From Saprospiraceae bacterium UBA1994 (lineage in GTDB: Bacteria; Bacteroidota; Bacteroidia; Chitinophagales; Saprospiraceae): 29,019 nt of DNA. How positions within the stretch are numbered: the stretch's first letter is position 1; every line of letters begins with the position of its first letter. The translations under genes and the position numbers were made by a program. The notes under the pieces are model-generated. The model did no database searches and was not told the origin of the DNA. It saw only the letters and a program-made list of their open reading frames with translations. Below are positions 16,980 through 25,232 of the stretch, one piece after another. The DNA lies in the NCBI GenBank assembly GCA_002335865.1, contig DDCY01000011.1:1-29019 (forward strand), given 5' to 3'.

Positions 16980-17010
16980 GAGTGTTGACAACTATTAACT
17001 TCTGAGAATT

Positions 17011-17616
17011 ATGAAACGATCCCTTTCTTTATTTGTAATAGTTACGTTTGTAGCTATAAATACAGTTTTATCTCAAAACAAGACCATGAAAGAAACTCCT
17101 TATGCAGCTATAGATTCATATCCTAAGGTATTTACTGCGGCTACTATGGTTGCAAGGACCATCGATGGACTTGGGTATAGATACTATTGGGGTACTAAAG
17201 GACTTACTGATGAAGATCTCATTTTTCGTCCAAGTGAAGACGCAAGTAATGTAATAGAGACTCTAGATCACTTACATGGTCTCACAGAGGCTATACTCAA
17301 TTGTATATCTGGCAAACCAAATATTCGTCCTCGCGATGAAAAAGAGTTTTCATATGAAGATCTGAGACACCAGAGTCTAATGAATCTTATGGAGGCAAGT
17401 GATCTACTCAAGGCTAATCCAGATATGGATATGAGTACTAAGAAAATCATCTTTAAGCGAGGAGATAAAGAATCCGTTTTCGAGTTTTGGCATTTGCTCA
17501 ATGGTCAATTATCTGATGCTATATACCATACTGGGCAAATTGTCAGTTTTCGACGTACCAACGAGAATCCTGTAAATCCCAAAATGAATGTATTTATGGG
17601 AAAGAATAGAGATTAG
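17011..17616 (+). CDS. Exported DinB/YfiT-like four-helix protein
   Basis: The 201-residue product has a signal peptide (about residues 1-21, ending VLSQ) and an alpha-helical body. DinB-superfamily features include IDGLGYRYYWGTKGLTDEDL, the TLDHLHGL helix (His87, His89) and the C-terminal WHLLNGQLSDAIYHTGQI (His161, His173). These His residues are candidates for the metal triad of DinB-like metal-dependent hydrolases and thiol transferases. Most family members are cytoplasmic; exported versions are common in Bacteroidota but their substrates are unknown. The gene stands alone. Confidence 0.78.
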   Translation: MKRSLSLFVIVTFVAINTVLSQNKTMKETPYAAIDSYPKVFTAATMVARTIDGLGYRYYWGTKGLTDEDLIFRPSEDASNVIETLDHLHGLTEAILNCISGKPNIRPRDEKEFSYEDLRHQSLMNLMEASDLLKANPDMDMSTKKIIFKRGDKESVFEFWHLLNGQLSDAIYHTGQIVSFRRTNENPVNPKMNVFMGKNRD

Positions 17617-17657
17617 GAGCGTATTATAGATTAAATATCTATTATTTGATGATATAT

Positions 17658-17704
17658 TATTGTTTTGCAATAATTATTGCGATTTTTATTATCGTAAAAC
17701 AATA
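17658..17704 (+). promoter_or_regulatory. Structured inverted-repeat leader ahead of the DUF2975-HTH pair
   Basis: A perfect 9-base inverted repeat, TATTGTTTT (17658-17666) and AAAACAATA (17696-17704), encloses the perfect 14-base palindrome GCAATAATTATTGC (17667-17680) and a CGAT...ATCG hairpin (17680-17694). The element ends 9 bases before the ATG at 17714. It could be an operator for the small HTH regulator encoded downstream, or an RNA three-way junction controlling translation. Function is inferred from symmetry and position only. Confidence 0.5.
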
Positions 17705-17713
17705 ATAAATGCT

Positions 17714-18220
17714 ATGGATCTTTCTAAAGTACTTCTATTACTTCTCGATTTCTTCTTCTTTTTAATGCTATTATTTCTATTGTTAGGAATAGGTTTTTTT
17801 GCATATGTTAGTTTTGTAGACGATATGCCGTTGTTCATCATTACGGAAAACTGCGCTGAAGATTTCGATTATATGGCTTTAATACGATTGTTGGCGGAGG
17901 TCACATCCTATATTACTTTTGTGGCTATCGTATATTTTCTGCGAAAGGGAGTTAGAATAATGGTTAAGCATCACATTTTTAATTTCGATGTGGCGAAATG
18001 TTTTAATATTTCAGGTCTGCTTTTAACACTAATGAGTATTACTACTCTAATTTTCAATTTTTCTAAAGATTTATATGATGGATTATTCAAAATTAATCTG
18101 GATCCATTTGATTGGAAATCTGGAATATTTTTGGTTATTGTAGGTCTTTTTCTGATGTTGATGTCTAGAGTAATTAAAGCAGGTCTTGAATTAAAATCGG
18201 AAAACGAGTTAACGATATAG
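17714..18220 (+). CDS. DUF2975-like membrane protein
   Basis: Starting at the ATG at 17714 (MDLSKVLLLLLDF) gives 168 residues; a longer frame to 17660 crosses the inverted-repeat leader and is unlikely. Four membrane segments are predicted: about 5-32, 58-78, 97-116 and 133-151. Size, topology, the FLRKGVRIM loop and the following small Cro/C1-type gene match the DUF2975 family (B. subtilis YoaS-like), which is regularly paired with a YozG-like regulator. The function of this pair is unknown. Only two bases separate it from the next gene. Confidence 0.78.
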   Translation: MDLSKVLLLLLDFFFFLMLLFLLLGIGFFAYVSFVDDMPLFIITENCAEDFDYMALIRLLAEVTSYITFVAIVYFLRKGVRIMVKHHIFNFDVAKCFNISGLLLTLMSITTLIFNFSKDLYDGLFKINLDPFDWKSGIFLVIVGLFLMLMSRVIKAGLELKSENELTI

Positions 18221-18222
18221 AT

Positions 18223-18438
18223 ATGAAAATAGTCGTAAACTTAGATATAATGTTAGCCAAGCGAAAAATGAAAAGTAAAGACTTGGCAGATGCTATTGGT
18301 ATTACCACAGCCAATCTATCTATACTCAAAACTGGGAAAGCCAAGGCGATAAGATTTGCTACTTTGGCGTCTATTTGCAAGGAGTTAGATTGTCAACCCG
18401 GAGATATCCTTGAGTATGTAGATGATCAATGCTTTTAA
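18223..18438 (+). CDS. Small Cro/C1-type HTH regulator (YozG-like)
   Basis: The 71-residue protein is almost entirely one HTH domain: MLAKRKMKSKDLADAIGITTANLSILKTGKAKAIRF (from residue 10) contains the two-helix DNA-binding unit, and LASICKELDCQPGDILEYV (48-66) is the closing helix typical of YozG-type regulators. It is encoded two bases after the DUF2975 gene, so the two are surely co-transcribed. It probably regulates its own operon, with the inverted-repeat element at 17658-17704 as the obvious candidate site. Confidence 0.9.
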   Translation: MKIVVNLDIMLAKRKMKSKDLADAIGITTANLSILKTGKAKAIRFATLASICKELDCQPGDILEYVDDQCF

Positions 18439-18451
18439 TAGATTGAAAATT

Positions 18452-19663
18452 CTATACCGTTTTAAAATATTGTCTTACACTCTGAAGTCCTATCGCAGAT
18501 ATAAAACATAATGCAGCCATTATAACCCACAACACAGTATATCCATAATGTTCTAGTATCATAGTGCCAAGTGGAGGAGCAATGATAAGCGAAATCGAAA
18601 ACATTACAGAAGTCATCGCTAACATCTTACCACTATTTTGATCAGTGGCACGCTTTAGTGCAGTGGTACTTATAAATGGAAAGTTTACGATTTCTCCTAC
18701 TCCGCTTAGTAATAAAAATACAGCTAACGAGAGTAAGATATATGATTGCGATATAAGTGCTAACAACCCAAAACCGATCATCACTGAACCAGCAACCATA
18801 GCTTTCATAATGATTTTTCTCTTATCCACATACTGAACTAGTGGCATCTCTAGAATAAAGACAAGCGCTCCATTGATACCAAAGAAGAAACCTATTTGAT
18901 CTGTACTAAAATGCGCAATTTCTTCTAAGTAAAGTGGTACTGTAAATAGTATTTGGAAAAATCCAATCAACATTAACATATTATAAAACAAGAATAGCAA
19001 ATAGGGCTTATCTCTATATGGATTTTTAACTTCAATGAGTTTATCTATTTCCTCTTCTTTGTTTTCAAACTGTTTATGACTATAATCTTTGATCAAGAAG
19101 TATGTCATAATCGCAGCTCCCCAACAAGTAAAAGCATCTAATATAAATATCCACTTGTATGAAGTTAAAGCGATGATCACTCCACCAATCGCCGGACCAA
19201 TAATAAAGCCGAGGTTAAAAGCCATACGAAGTAATGATACAGCTCGCGTCTGAGTGTTGTCATCCGCAAAAAATCGAATGCCAGTATATAGTGCAGGTCT
19301 CAACAAATCAGCGATTGTTGAGGCAACAAATAATCCAAGAGATAATGCTAAGTAGCTAGTGAAAAACTGCAACATGTAGTAAGCTAGTCCACCACCGATA
19401 AGAGAAAATAGAAATACTTTATAATAACCGATTTTGTCTGTGAGCCATCCACCGAGATAAGATCCAGCAAGTGACCCCGCCCCAAAACATGCTACTGCTA
19501 TTCCAGCTTGTGGCTTGGTCCAACCAATCTCTTGAGTAGTGTAAAGCGTAATAAATGGTAAGATTAATGTACCCAAACGATTGACAAACATTACGACCGT
19601 AATTAGCCATATATCTTGGTTGAGTCCTGAGAATGCATCACGATATATTTTTATTATGTTCAA
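18452..19663 (-). CDS. MFS transporter
   Basis: The 403-residue protein has about twelve membrane segments in two six-helix halves with a charged central loop (HKQFENKEEEIDKLIEV, near residues 200-216). Motif A of the major facilitator superfamily is present between helices 2 and 3 as GGWLTDKIGYYKVFL, and LLRMAFNLGFIIGPAIGG fits motif C of drug/H+ antiporters. It resembles the multidrug or sugar-efflux branch (DHA1-like), but the substrate cannot be inferred. It is convergent with the HTH gene, with only 13 bases between the stop codons. Confidence 0.92.
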   Translation of the reverse strand: MNIIKIYRDAFSGLNQDIWLITVVMFVNRLGTLILPFITLYTTQEIGWTKPQAGIAVACFGAGSLAGSYLGGWLTDKIGYYKVFLFSLIGGGLAYYMLQFFTSYLALSLGLFVASTIADLLRPALYTGIRFFADDNTQTRAVSLLRMAFNLGFIIGPAIGGVIIALTSYKWIFILDAFTCWGAAIMTYFLIKDYSHKQFENKEEEIDKLIEVKNPYRDKPYLLFLFYNMLMLIGFFQILFTVPLYLEEIAHFSTDQIGFFFGINGALVFILEMPLVQYVDKRKIIMKAMVAGSVMIGFGLLALISQSYILLSLAVFLLLSGVGEIVNFPFISTTALKRATDQNSGKMLAMTSVMFSISLIIAPPLGTMILEHYGYTVLWVIMAALCFISAIGLQSVRQYFKTV

Positions 19664-19695
19664 GAAGAAAATGATTTAAATAGTACTAATACAGG

Positions 19696-19703
19696 CAAAG
19701 ATA
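19696..19703 (-). promoter_or_regulatory. Candidate -7 promoter element for the MFS gene
   Basis: On the minus strand this is TATCTTTG, an exact TAnnTTTG match, 32 bases ahead of the MFS ATG at 19663. No TTG lies at the ideal -33 distance. Confidence 0.4.
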
Positions 19704-19810
19704 TCATAAGTAATATTACGATATGCTAAAAATTATTATGATTGGTGGTACTGAAATAGTTGGGTCTATAAACAATTAAGCGATGGATAATTTATGTACT
19801 AAAACTGATT

Positions 19811-20698
19811 TTAAATCTCGATCAAACCCCCGCCGTTCATATAATTCCAAGCGATATTACCTTGTTGACCACCAGTAAGGACCCAGACTAGTTTAGATCC
19901 TTTGGGAAAGAATCTTTTTTGTATTAAGTCAATAATACCAAACATTCCTTTACCATTATAGATTGGATCTAAGGCTATGTCATGATCATTATAAAACTGA
20001 TTGATGAATGAAATTAAGTCAGGTTTTGTCCTCGCATATCCACCAAATTGATAATCAGTCTGTAATTCGAAATCGGATGATCTAGACATATCAATAATCT
20101 CATTCTTTAAAAAGTCTCCTTTTAGTGCACTGAAGACCAATACTTTTTGATATGGTCTTTTTTTTGATATTATTCCACTAGCCGTACCTCCTGTCCCCGC
20201 AGACAAGGCTATATAATTTACTGTAGGCAATTGTACATTTATTTCGATTGCAACTTCAGACGTTCCTTTTCTTGCAAGTGCATTGTTTCCACCTTCTGGT
20301 AGGATTAAAGGATCTTTATATTCGGCGATTATCGATTTGGCAACATCAGATTTTTCTTTGAGTTTGTATGTTGAGCGATCAATGAATCGAAGATCCATTC
20401 CGCAAGATCTAGCATGTAATAAGGTAGGGTTATTTTCGTCTAGTTCTCCTCTTATGATCCCTACTGTGGGTATATTGTAAAGCTTTCCTGCGGATGCAGT
20501 TGCGTGTATATGATTGGAGAATGCTCCTCCAAAAGTTATGATACACTTTGGATTAGTTTCTAAATTGTATTTGAGTTTACGGTATTTATTTCCATTAACT
20601 ATAGGATGAATCAGGTCTTCCCTTTTGATATAGAGCTCGATTTCTTGATTTTCCCATATAGGATCATAGAGGCGTTGTATAGGACTAGGTAAATTCAT
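19811..20698 (-). CDS. PLP-dependent ACC deaminase / D-cysteine desulfhydrase family enzyme
   Basis: The 295-residue protein is a fold-type II PLP enzyme. The Schiff-base lysine lies in GNKYRKLKYN (Lys38), preceded by YIKREDLIHP (23-32). SNHIHATASAGK (61-72) is the substrate and carboxylate-binding block, and SAGTGGTASG (166-175) binds the PLP phosphate. The C-terminal VLTGGQQGNIAWN completes the family pattern. Members are annotated as 1-aminocyclopropane-1-carboxylate deaminase or D-cysteine desulfhydrase; most bacterial ones with real data are D-cysteine or 2,3-diaminopropionate lyases, so true ACC deaminase activity should not be assumed. At 295 residues it is slightly shorter than the usual 320-340. 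Confidence 0.88.
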   Translation of the reverse strand: MNLPSPIQRLYDPIWENQEIELYIKREDLIHPIVNGNKYRKLKYNLETNPKCIITFGGAFSNHIHATASAGKLYNIPTVGIIRGELDENNPTLLHARSCGMDLRFIDRSTYKLKEKSDVAKSIIAEYKDPLILPEGGNNALARKGTSEVAIEINVQLPTVNYIALSAGTGGTASGIISKKRPYQKVLVFSALKGDFLKNEIIDMSRSSDFELQTDYQFGGYARTKPDLISFINQFYNDHDIALDPIYNGKGMFGIIDLIQKRFFPKGSKLVWVLTGGQQGNIAWNYMNGGGLIEI

Positions 20699-20929
20699 CT
20701 AGAGGTAAAGATAGATTTTGAATTTCATTTGTAGCATATGTTTTTGTTGTACAGGTGTTATATTCACTTTCTACGTGCTTGCTGCTCAAGCCTTAAGTTA
20801 ATTGAAGACCACATGAATGAGTACCGATAGATCTTTACCTTCTTTACTGTTAAATGAAATTTTGCATTTAAAGAAATTAATTTTTTGAGTTCATATTTTC
20901 GAGTCCCTTTCCTTTATGTTATAAGTTAC
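20699..20929. other. Intergenic region, probably lost upstream part of the regulator pseudogene
   Basis: This stretch must contain the promoter of the PLP-dependent enzyme (a one-mismatch TATCTTTA lies near 20708-20715 on the minus strand). The rest should have held the receiver-domain N-terminus of the decayed response regulator, but I could not read it in any frame. Nothing else recognised. Confidence 0.4.
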
Positions 20930-21394
20930 CCATATCGAAGTCTATAAAATAGCCAATAGGGATTTTGTCGGTACAAGGATTTTAGCCATCTCTATGTTTA
21001 ATTAGAAGATTTTCGTTATAGTGATACTTAATCATGGTATAGAAGGGTATACTAAAAAAACACAGGCTGGGTAGAGTGTCTCACAGCTGTAATTACAGTT
21101 AATATTGGCAAGACTTATTTCAGTAAAGAAGTGACCTAGACTATTATGAAGAGCCTAATGAAACCTGGTAAGGCAGCGAATAGTATTAAAGAATTTATTC
21201 CTAAAATATCTTGTAGAGAAAAAGAAGTACTTAAACTAATAGTAGAAGAATTTACTACCCAAGAAATAGCTAAAGAATTATTCATTAATCTCAAAACTGT
21301 GTAATCTCGTATATCTAATCTACTCGCTAAGAGGAATGCATGAAATACGGTAGGTCTGTTAAGAATTACGATGGAGAACAAATTGTTGGATTAG
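20930..21394 (+). pseudogene. NarL/LuxR-family response regulator pseudogene
   Basis: The plus strand encodes a decayed response regulator. Receiver-domain remnants read IEVYKIANRDFVGTRILAIS, MFN, stop, KIFVIVILNHGIEGYTKK; then a frame change in the A-run near 21054-21060; then TGWVECLTAVITVNIGKTYF, SKEVT, stop, TIMKSLMKPG. The DNA-binding part is clear: ISCREKEVLKLIVEEFTTQE, IAKELFINLKTV, stop (TAA 21302-21304), SRISNLLAKRNA, stop (TGA), NTVGLLRITMENKLLD, TAG at 21392-21394. REKEVLKL and the TVxSHxxNLL-like and NTVGL blocks are the standard LuxR HTH signature. Its N-terminal third, with the phosphoacceptor Asp, could not be recovered upstream of about 20930. At least four stops and one frameshift make it inactive. 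No partner histidine kinase is in the window. Confidence 0.82.
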
Positions 21395-21461
21395 GTAAAG
21401 TAATCATATATCTTTAGCCTAATTGTAAAATAATGCTTTTTGATATATTAATTCTGATTCT

Positions 21462-22157
21462 ATGTTAAAAAAATTTCTCTTATTGGTGGTATGCGTAAGC
21501 ACTATTTCGTCTTTGTATAGCCAAAGCTTTTGGTTTGGACCTAAAGGTGTCCTATCATTCAATGTCCAAAATTGGGATGGCTTTGAGCGTGATCCCTACC
21601 TCAGTATTAATGGTGATATATTCATAGAGACACATGATGAGTATGGTCGTGGGTCGCTTTATGCACAGTTAGGTTTTCATACTAGAGGTAGCACTACCAG
21701 AGTCAATTTTTTTAATGGTGGTGCAGCCAACCAAAGTTTTCAATTTGATAATCTAGTATTAGAGATCGGAGCAAAGCAAAAGCTTACAAGCCAAGCTAAT
21801 GCAGGGCCGTATTATATAGTCGGAGTGAGAGGAGAATATACATTGGGGACTAATCTTAGTGAATATGTGAGATTCCAATCAGCATATTACCCGATAGATG
21901 ATTTTGTGCGTAAGTTAAATTATGGGGTAACTGTTGGAGGAGGTTGGGATTTTGAATTTAGTGAATTGATTGGTGGTCTTATAGAATTAACTGTTAATCC
22001 AGATCTGAGTAATCAATATGAACAGCCGCCTATACCTAATGTCATAAATCCTTTCAATGGACAGACAGTGACATTAAGAGAAAGAAAAGTGAGAAATTTA
22101 ACTTTTGAGGTTAAGTTTGGGTTGAGATTTATGAGAAAAGTAGAGTACATTGATTAA
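21462..22157 (+). CDS. Exported beta-barrel-like outer membrane protein
   Basis: The 231-residue product starts with a signal peptide (MLKKFLLLVVCVSTISS, cleavage near YSQ). The rest is rich in alternating aromatic, polar and glycine strands, such as SFWFGPKGVLSFN, SLYAQLGFHTRGSTT, YYIVGVRGEYTLG, YGVTVGGGWDFEF and NLTFEVKFGLRFMRK. This pattern, with the size, fits an 8-stranded outer-membrane barrel of the PorT/OMP_b-brl type common in Bacteroidota. Length and composition are the only basis; I recognise no specific family. It precedes the TPR-like lipoprotein by 113 bases on the same strand. Confidence 0.7.
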   Translation: MLKKFLLLVVCVSTISSLYSQSFWFGPKGVLSFNVQNWDGFERDPYLSINGDIFIETHDEYGRGSLYAQLGFHTRGSTTRVNFFNGGAANQSFQFDNLVLEIGAKQKLTSQANAGPYYIVGVRGEYTLGTNLSEYVRFQSAYYPIDDFVRKLNYGVTVGGGWDFEFSELIGGLIELTVNPDLSNQYEQPPIPNVINPFNGQTVTLRERKVRNLTFEVKFGLRFMRKVEYID

Positions 22158-22270
22158 TTCCTGGTTTTTCCAAAGAAAAACAGAAACAACGAAACGTTAT
22201 ATTTCAGCGTTTTGAGAAAGCCTAAGTCAAATTTTAGTCGACTAATATTTAAAGATTGATATTTATATAT

Positions 22271-23710
22271 ATGAAAGAAATAAAAGTACTTGTGATAGTA
22301 GCGATGGCTTTTGCCTTAGCTAGTTGCGGTGCTAAGACGGCTACCGCAATAGTAGAAGAACCTGTAAAAGAAACTACGGAAGTAGAAGAGCCAATAGAGT
22401 TGTTGACACCATGTACTACTTTGTCACAGCTCAGTAGTAGAGATAGAGATGAGGCAGAAACTGCATTCGTCCTATATCGAGATTTAGTAAAGACAGGTGC
22501 TTTAGCCCACGCACTTCCGCTCTGGAAAAAAGCCTATTCCCTTGCTCCAGGAGCAAATGGTCGTATCCAATACCATTTCGATGACGGAGTCAAGATATAT
22601 ACTGATCTTTTTAAAAATGCTATTGATAAAGATCAAAAGCAAGCCTTTATAGATACTGTAATGATGATCTATGATAAGCGTTCAGAATGCTTCGGTAATG
22701 AAGCAACTATCAAGGGTAGAAAGGCATTTGACTACTATTATAATTTCTTTGAATATAGCGATGCCGATAAGACATTTAATCTATTTCAAGAAGCAGTTGA
22801 AGATAAAGGAAAAAAAGCTGATTACTTTGTGATCAATCCATTTTCTAAGTTACTACATGATAGAGTAGTAGAAGGAAAGATCTCTAAAGAGGAAGGTGTC
22901 AAGTTAGCTATAACGTTAAACAGCGCAATCTCACACGGACTAGCTAACTGCGCTACTAAGTGTGATGCTTGGAATATTATAGCGGACTATGCACCTAATA
23001 GATTAGAATCACTAGAAGGTATTGATGACTTTTACGATTGTGATTATTACAGTAATAAGTATTATACACAGTTCCAAGAGAATCCAACGGATTGTGAAGT
23101 AATAAAACTGGCATATCGCCGTATGTTGAGAGGAAAGTGTGACATAGATGATCCTCGTTTAGTAGAGGTGAAAGCATCAAAAGATAAAAATTGTTTTACT
23201 CCACCTACGCCTGTTGGTCCGCTTAGACAAGCATTTGATATTTACTCTACTGGAGATTACAACGGTGCTATTGTCTTATTTAAGAAATTTATTGCTAAAA
23301 CTACTGATGTAGAGAAAAAAGCAAAGTACACACTCTTGATAGCTAAAATCTATTACGGTGATATCAAGAACTTTGTGTCGGCAAGAAAGTATGCAAGAGA
23401 GGCTGCTAAACTTAAGTCTAGTTGGGGAGAACCTTATATACTGATAGGTAAGCTTTATGCTAGTAGTGGTCCGCTATGTGGTCCTGGTCTTGGCTGGGAT
23501 AGTCAGATTGTAACTTGGCCTGCTATAGACAAGTTCCAATATGCGAAGAAGATCGATCCTTCTGTAGCTGGAGAAGCTAATAAATGGATTAATACTTACT
23601 CTCAATATATGCCTAACAGAGAGGATATCTTTCAGAGAAGTATCAAAGAGGGTAGTTCATTCAAAGTGAGATGTTGGATCAATGAGAATACTACTGTAAG
23701 GGTAAAGTAA
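22271..23710 (+). CDS. Lipoprotein with TPR-like helical repeats
   Basis: The ATG at 22271 (MKEIKVLVIVAMAFALASCG) gives 479 residues; a TTG at 22256 is less likely. The lipobox LASC places the lipidated Cys at residue 19. After an acidic linker (EEPVKETTEVEEP) come helical repeats, including ALPLWKKAYSLAPG and, from about residue 322, ALR-type TPR units (AFDIYSTGDYNGAIVLFKKF, YTLLIAKIYYG, ARKYAREAAKLKSSWGEPYI). The C-terminal GWDSQIVTWPAIDKFQYAKK and VRCWINENTTVRVK blocks belong to a Bacteroidota TPR-lipoprotein type of unknown role that I recognise only in general form. About ten scattered Cys residues are notable and could form periplasmic disulfides. It probably assembles a surface or periplasmic complex. 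Confidence 0.8.
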   Translation: MKEIKVLVIVAMAFALASCGAKTATAIVEEPVKETTEVEEPIELLTPCTTLSQLSSRDRDEAETAFVLYRDLVKTGALAHALPLWKKAYSLAPGANGRIQYHFDDGVKIYTDLFKNAIDKDQKQAFIDTVMMIYDKRSECFGNEATIKGRKAFDYYYNFFEYSDADKTFNLFQEAVEDKGKKADYFVINPFSKLLHDRVVEGKISKEEGVKLAITLNSAISHGLANCATKCDAWNIIADYAPNRLESLEGIDDFYDCDYYSNKYYTQFQENPTDCEVIKLAYRRMLRGKCDIDDPRLVEVKASKDKNCFTPPTPVGPLRQAFDIYSTGDYNGAIVLFKKFIAKTTDVEKKAKYTLLIAKIYYGDIKNFVSARKYAREAAKLKSSWGEPYILIGKLYASSGPLCGPGLGWDSQIVTWPAIDKFQYAKKIDPSVAGEANKWINTYSQYMPNREDIFQRSIKEGSSFKVRCWINENTTVRVK

Positions 23711-23800
23711 GATATATTTCTGTTAAAGCTATATAAAAATAGCTCTGTCGATTGGTGTGGCTCTCTGTGGTACTAGACCTCCGAAGTTTTCTAAAGCGTT

Positions 23801-23846
23801 GAAGATTTAAGAATGTTAACATTCCTTATCATCTTCAAATTTCGTT
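23801..23846 (+). terminator. Possible hairpin terminator after the TPR lipoprotein
   Basis: GAAGAT (23801-23806) pairs with ATCTTC (23831-23836) around the perfect 14-base palindrome GAATGTTAACATTC (23811-23824), and the sequence continues AAATTTCGTTTT. The T-run is weak, so it could instead be a protein-binding palindrome. Confidence 0.33.
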
Positions 23847-23944
23847 TTGTTGGGAATTGCAAATATTCACGGTACATTATATTTACTATAATTAGTCTAG
23901 GTACAATTCAAAATATATAGTACAAATGGCATAGAAACATCTGA

Positions 23945-24352
23945 ATTATGGAGGTGGAGTCTAAAGAAGAAGAGGCGAAAGATCACTAAAAGGGACAATA
24001 CTTATAGGGCTATTGACAGCAGGACATTACTTTTTTTTAGTTAATAAGTAATATCCAATTCAATTCTATCACGGGAGATTACAATACTCAGCAAGCAGCA
24101 TAGATGTTAGGTAATCTGATCAATATGATTTACAGACGTGAGCAGGAGTTAGAGTCAGATTACTTTGGTTTAAGACTCATGATGGAGTCAGGTTATGATC
24201 CTCGTCAACTCAAAGGTGTAATGGGTATACTAGAGTCTGGACCTGGTGGAGGTGCCAAGCCAGAGTGGAAAAGTACCCATTCAAGTCACGAGAATAGAAG
24301 AGAAACGATAAAAGAGTCTATAGAAAAGTACAATACAGAGATAGAAAGGTAA
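23945..24352 (+). pseudogene. M48-family zinc metallopeptidase remnant (C-terminal part)
   Basis: The clearest part is an 82-codon frame (24104-24352) that reads LINMIYRREQELESDYFGLR, LMMESGYDPRQLKGVM, and then PEWKSTHSSHENRRETIKES. This is the C-terminal third of M48 peptidases: the ELESD-type metal-ligand Glu, AGYDPR-like, and STHP-x-x-x-NR motifs. Upstream, the same family continues with ITGDYNTQQAA before a TAG (24101-24103), and in another frame RGERSLKGTILIGLLTAGHY, which matches the segment after the HEXXH helix (HGxERMSKG...LLGAG). The HEXXH zinc motif and signal peptide are not recoverable, so the gene is truncated, frameshifted and almost certainly dead. The left limit is approximate. 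Confidence 0.75.
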
Positions 24353-24434
24353 GATTTAGGAATCTTTATGGACGATATATGCGTTATTTAGGTATCGCTT
24401 AACACGTTAATTAGGATTAAAACAGAATAAAATT

Positions 24435-25181
24435 ATGGCAAAGAATTTATTTGGGTCGAGTAGTAGTAACCCAATGTTGAAAGAAGACACTTTCAAACCA
24501 AAGTACAATTCATCAGGATTGATAGTTGAGGGAGATGTAATGACTGTAAATGGAGCAGTTAATAAGACTCTTTTACTCTTTAGTATGATGATGGCCACAA
24601 CTTCGATTGCATGGTTTATGCCCTCGACGTTTTTGCTTTACGTAGGAGCAGGTGGAGGACTTGTTGTTTTAATTGCTGCTGCATTTAAGCCACATCTAGC
24701 GCCTTTTTTAGCTCCTCTATATGCATTATTAGAAGGTCTAGCTATTGGTACTATATCGGTGATGTATGCTACAGCTTTTGAAGGTATAGTATTGCAGGCT
24801 GTTGGTCTTACTTTCGGTACATTATTTATGATGTTAGCGATATACAAGTCTGGACTAATCAAGGTTACAGAAAAATTTAGAATGGGTGTAGCAATGGCAA
24901 CTGGTGCAATAATGATTTTGTATTTATTTGGTTGGATTGGTCAAATTTTTGGATTCGAAGTAGCTATGTTACATGATTCTGGTATGTTCGGTATAGGCAT
25001 AAGCGCGGTGATCATTGTTGTTGCTTCAATGAATCTTTTATTGGATTTCGATATGTTTGAGAGAGGAGAGAAGCAAGGTGCACCAATATATATGGAATGG
25101 TTTGCAGCTATGGGTCTTATTGTGACGTTAGTTTGGCTTTATATAGAGTTTCTAAGACTCCTAAGTAAACTAAGAGATTAG
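24435..25181 (+). CDS. Bax inhibitor-1 / YccA family membrane protein
   Basis: The 248-residue protein has a polar N-terminal tail of about 45 residues and seven membrane segments. The YccA/BI-1 signature includes PHLAPFLAPLYALLEGLAIG (residues 76-95), the MNLLLDFDMFERGEKQGAP loop (about 200-218) with conserved acidic residues, and the C-terminal EWFAAMGLIVTLVWLYIEFL. In characterised members such as B. subtilis YetJ these acidic residues form a pH-sensitive calcium leak channel; E. coli YccA modulates FtsH. Either role could apply. It is followed by a strong terminator. Confidence 0.92.
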   Translation: MAKNLFGSSSSNPMLKEDTFKPKYNSSGLIVEGDVMTVNGAVNKTLLLFSMMMATTSIAWFMPSTFLLYVGAGGGLVVLIAAAFKPHLAPFLAPLYALLEGLAIGTISVMYATAFEGIVLQAVGLTFGTLFMMLAIYKSGLIKVTEKFRMGVAMATGAIMILYLFGWIGQIFGFEVAMLHDSGMFGIGISAVIIVVASMNLLLDFDMFERGEKQGAPIYMEWFAAMGLIVTLVWLYIEFLRLLSKLRD

Positions 25182-25232
25182 TATCCGATAAAATTGGATC
25201 CTAGCATCTAGTTTGTGAAAAAAATAAAATTT

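Noticed and set aside
21136..21381. 81-codon minus-strand frame
   Set aside because: It is antisense to the LuxR HTH remnant, whose plus-strand reading is clearly homologous.
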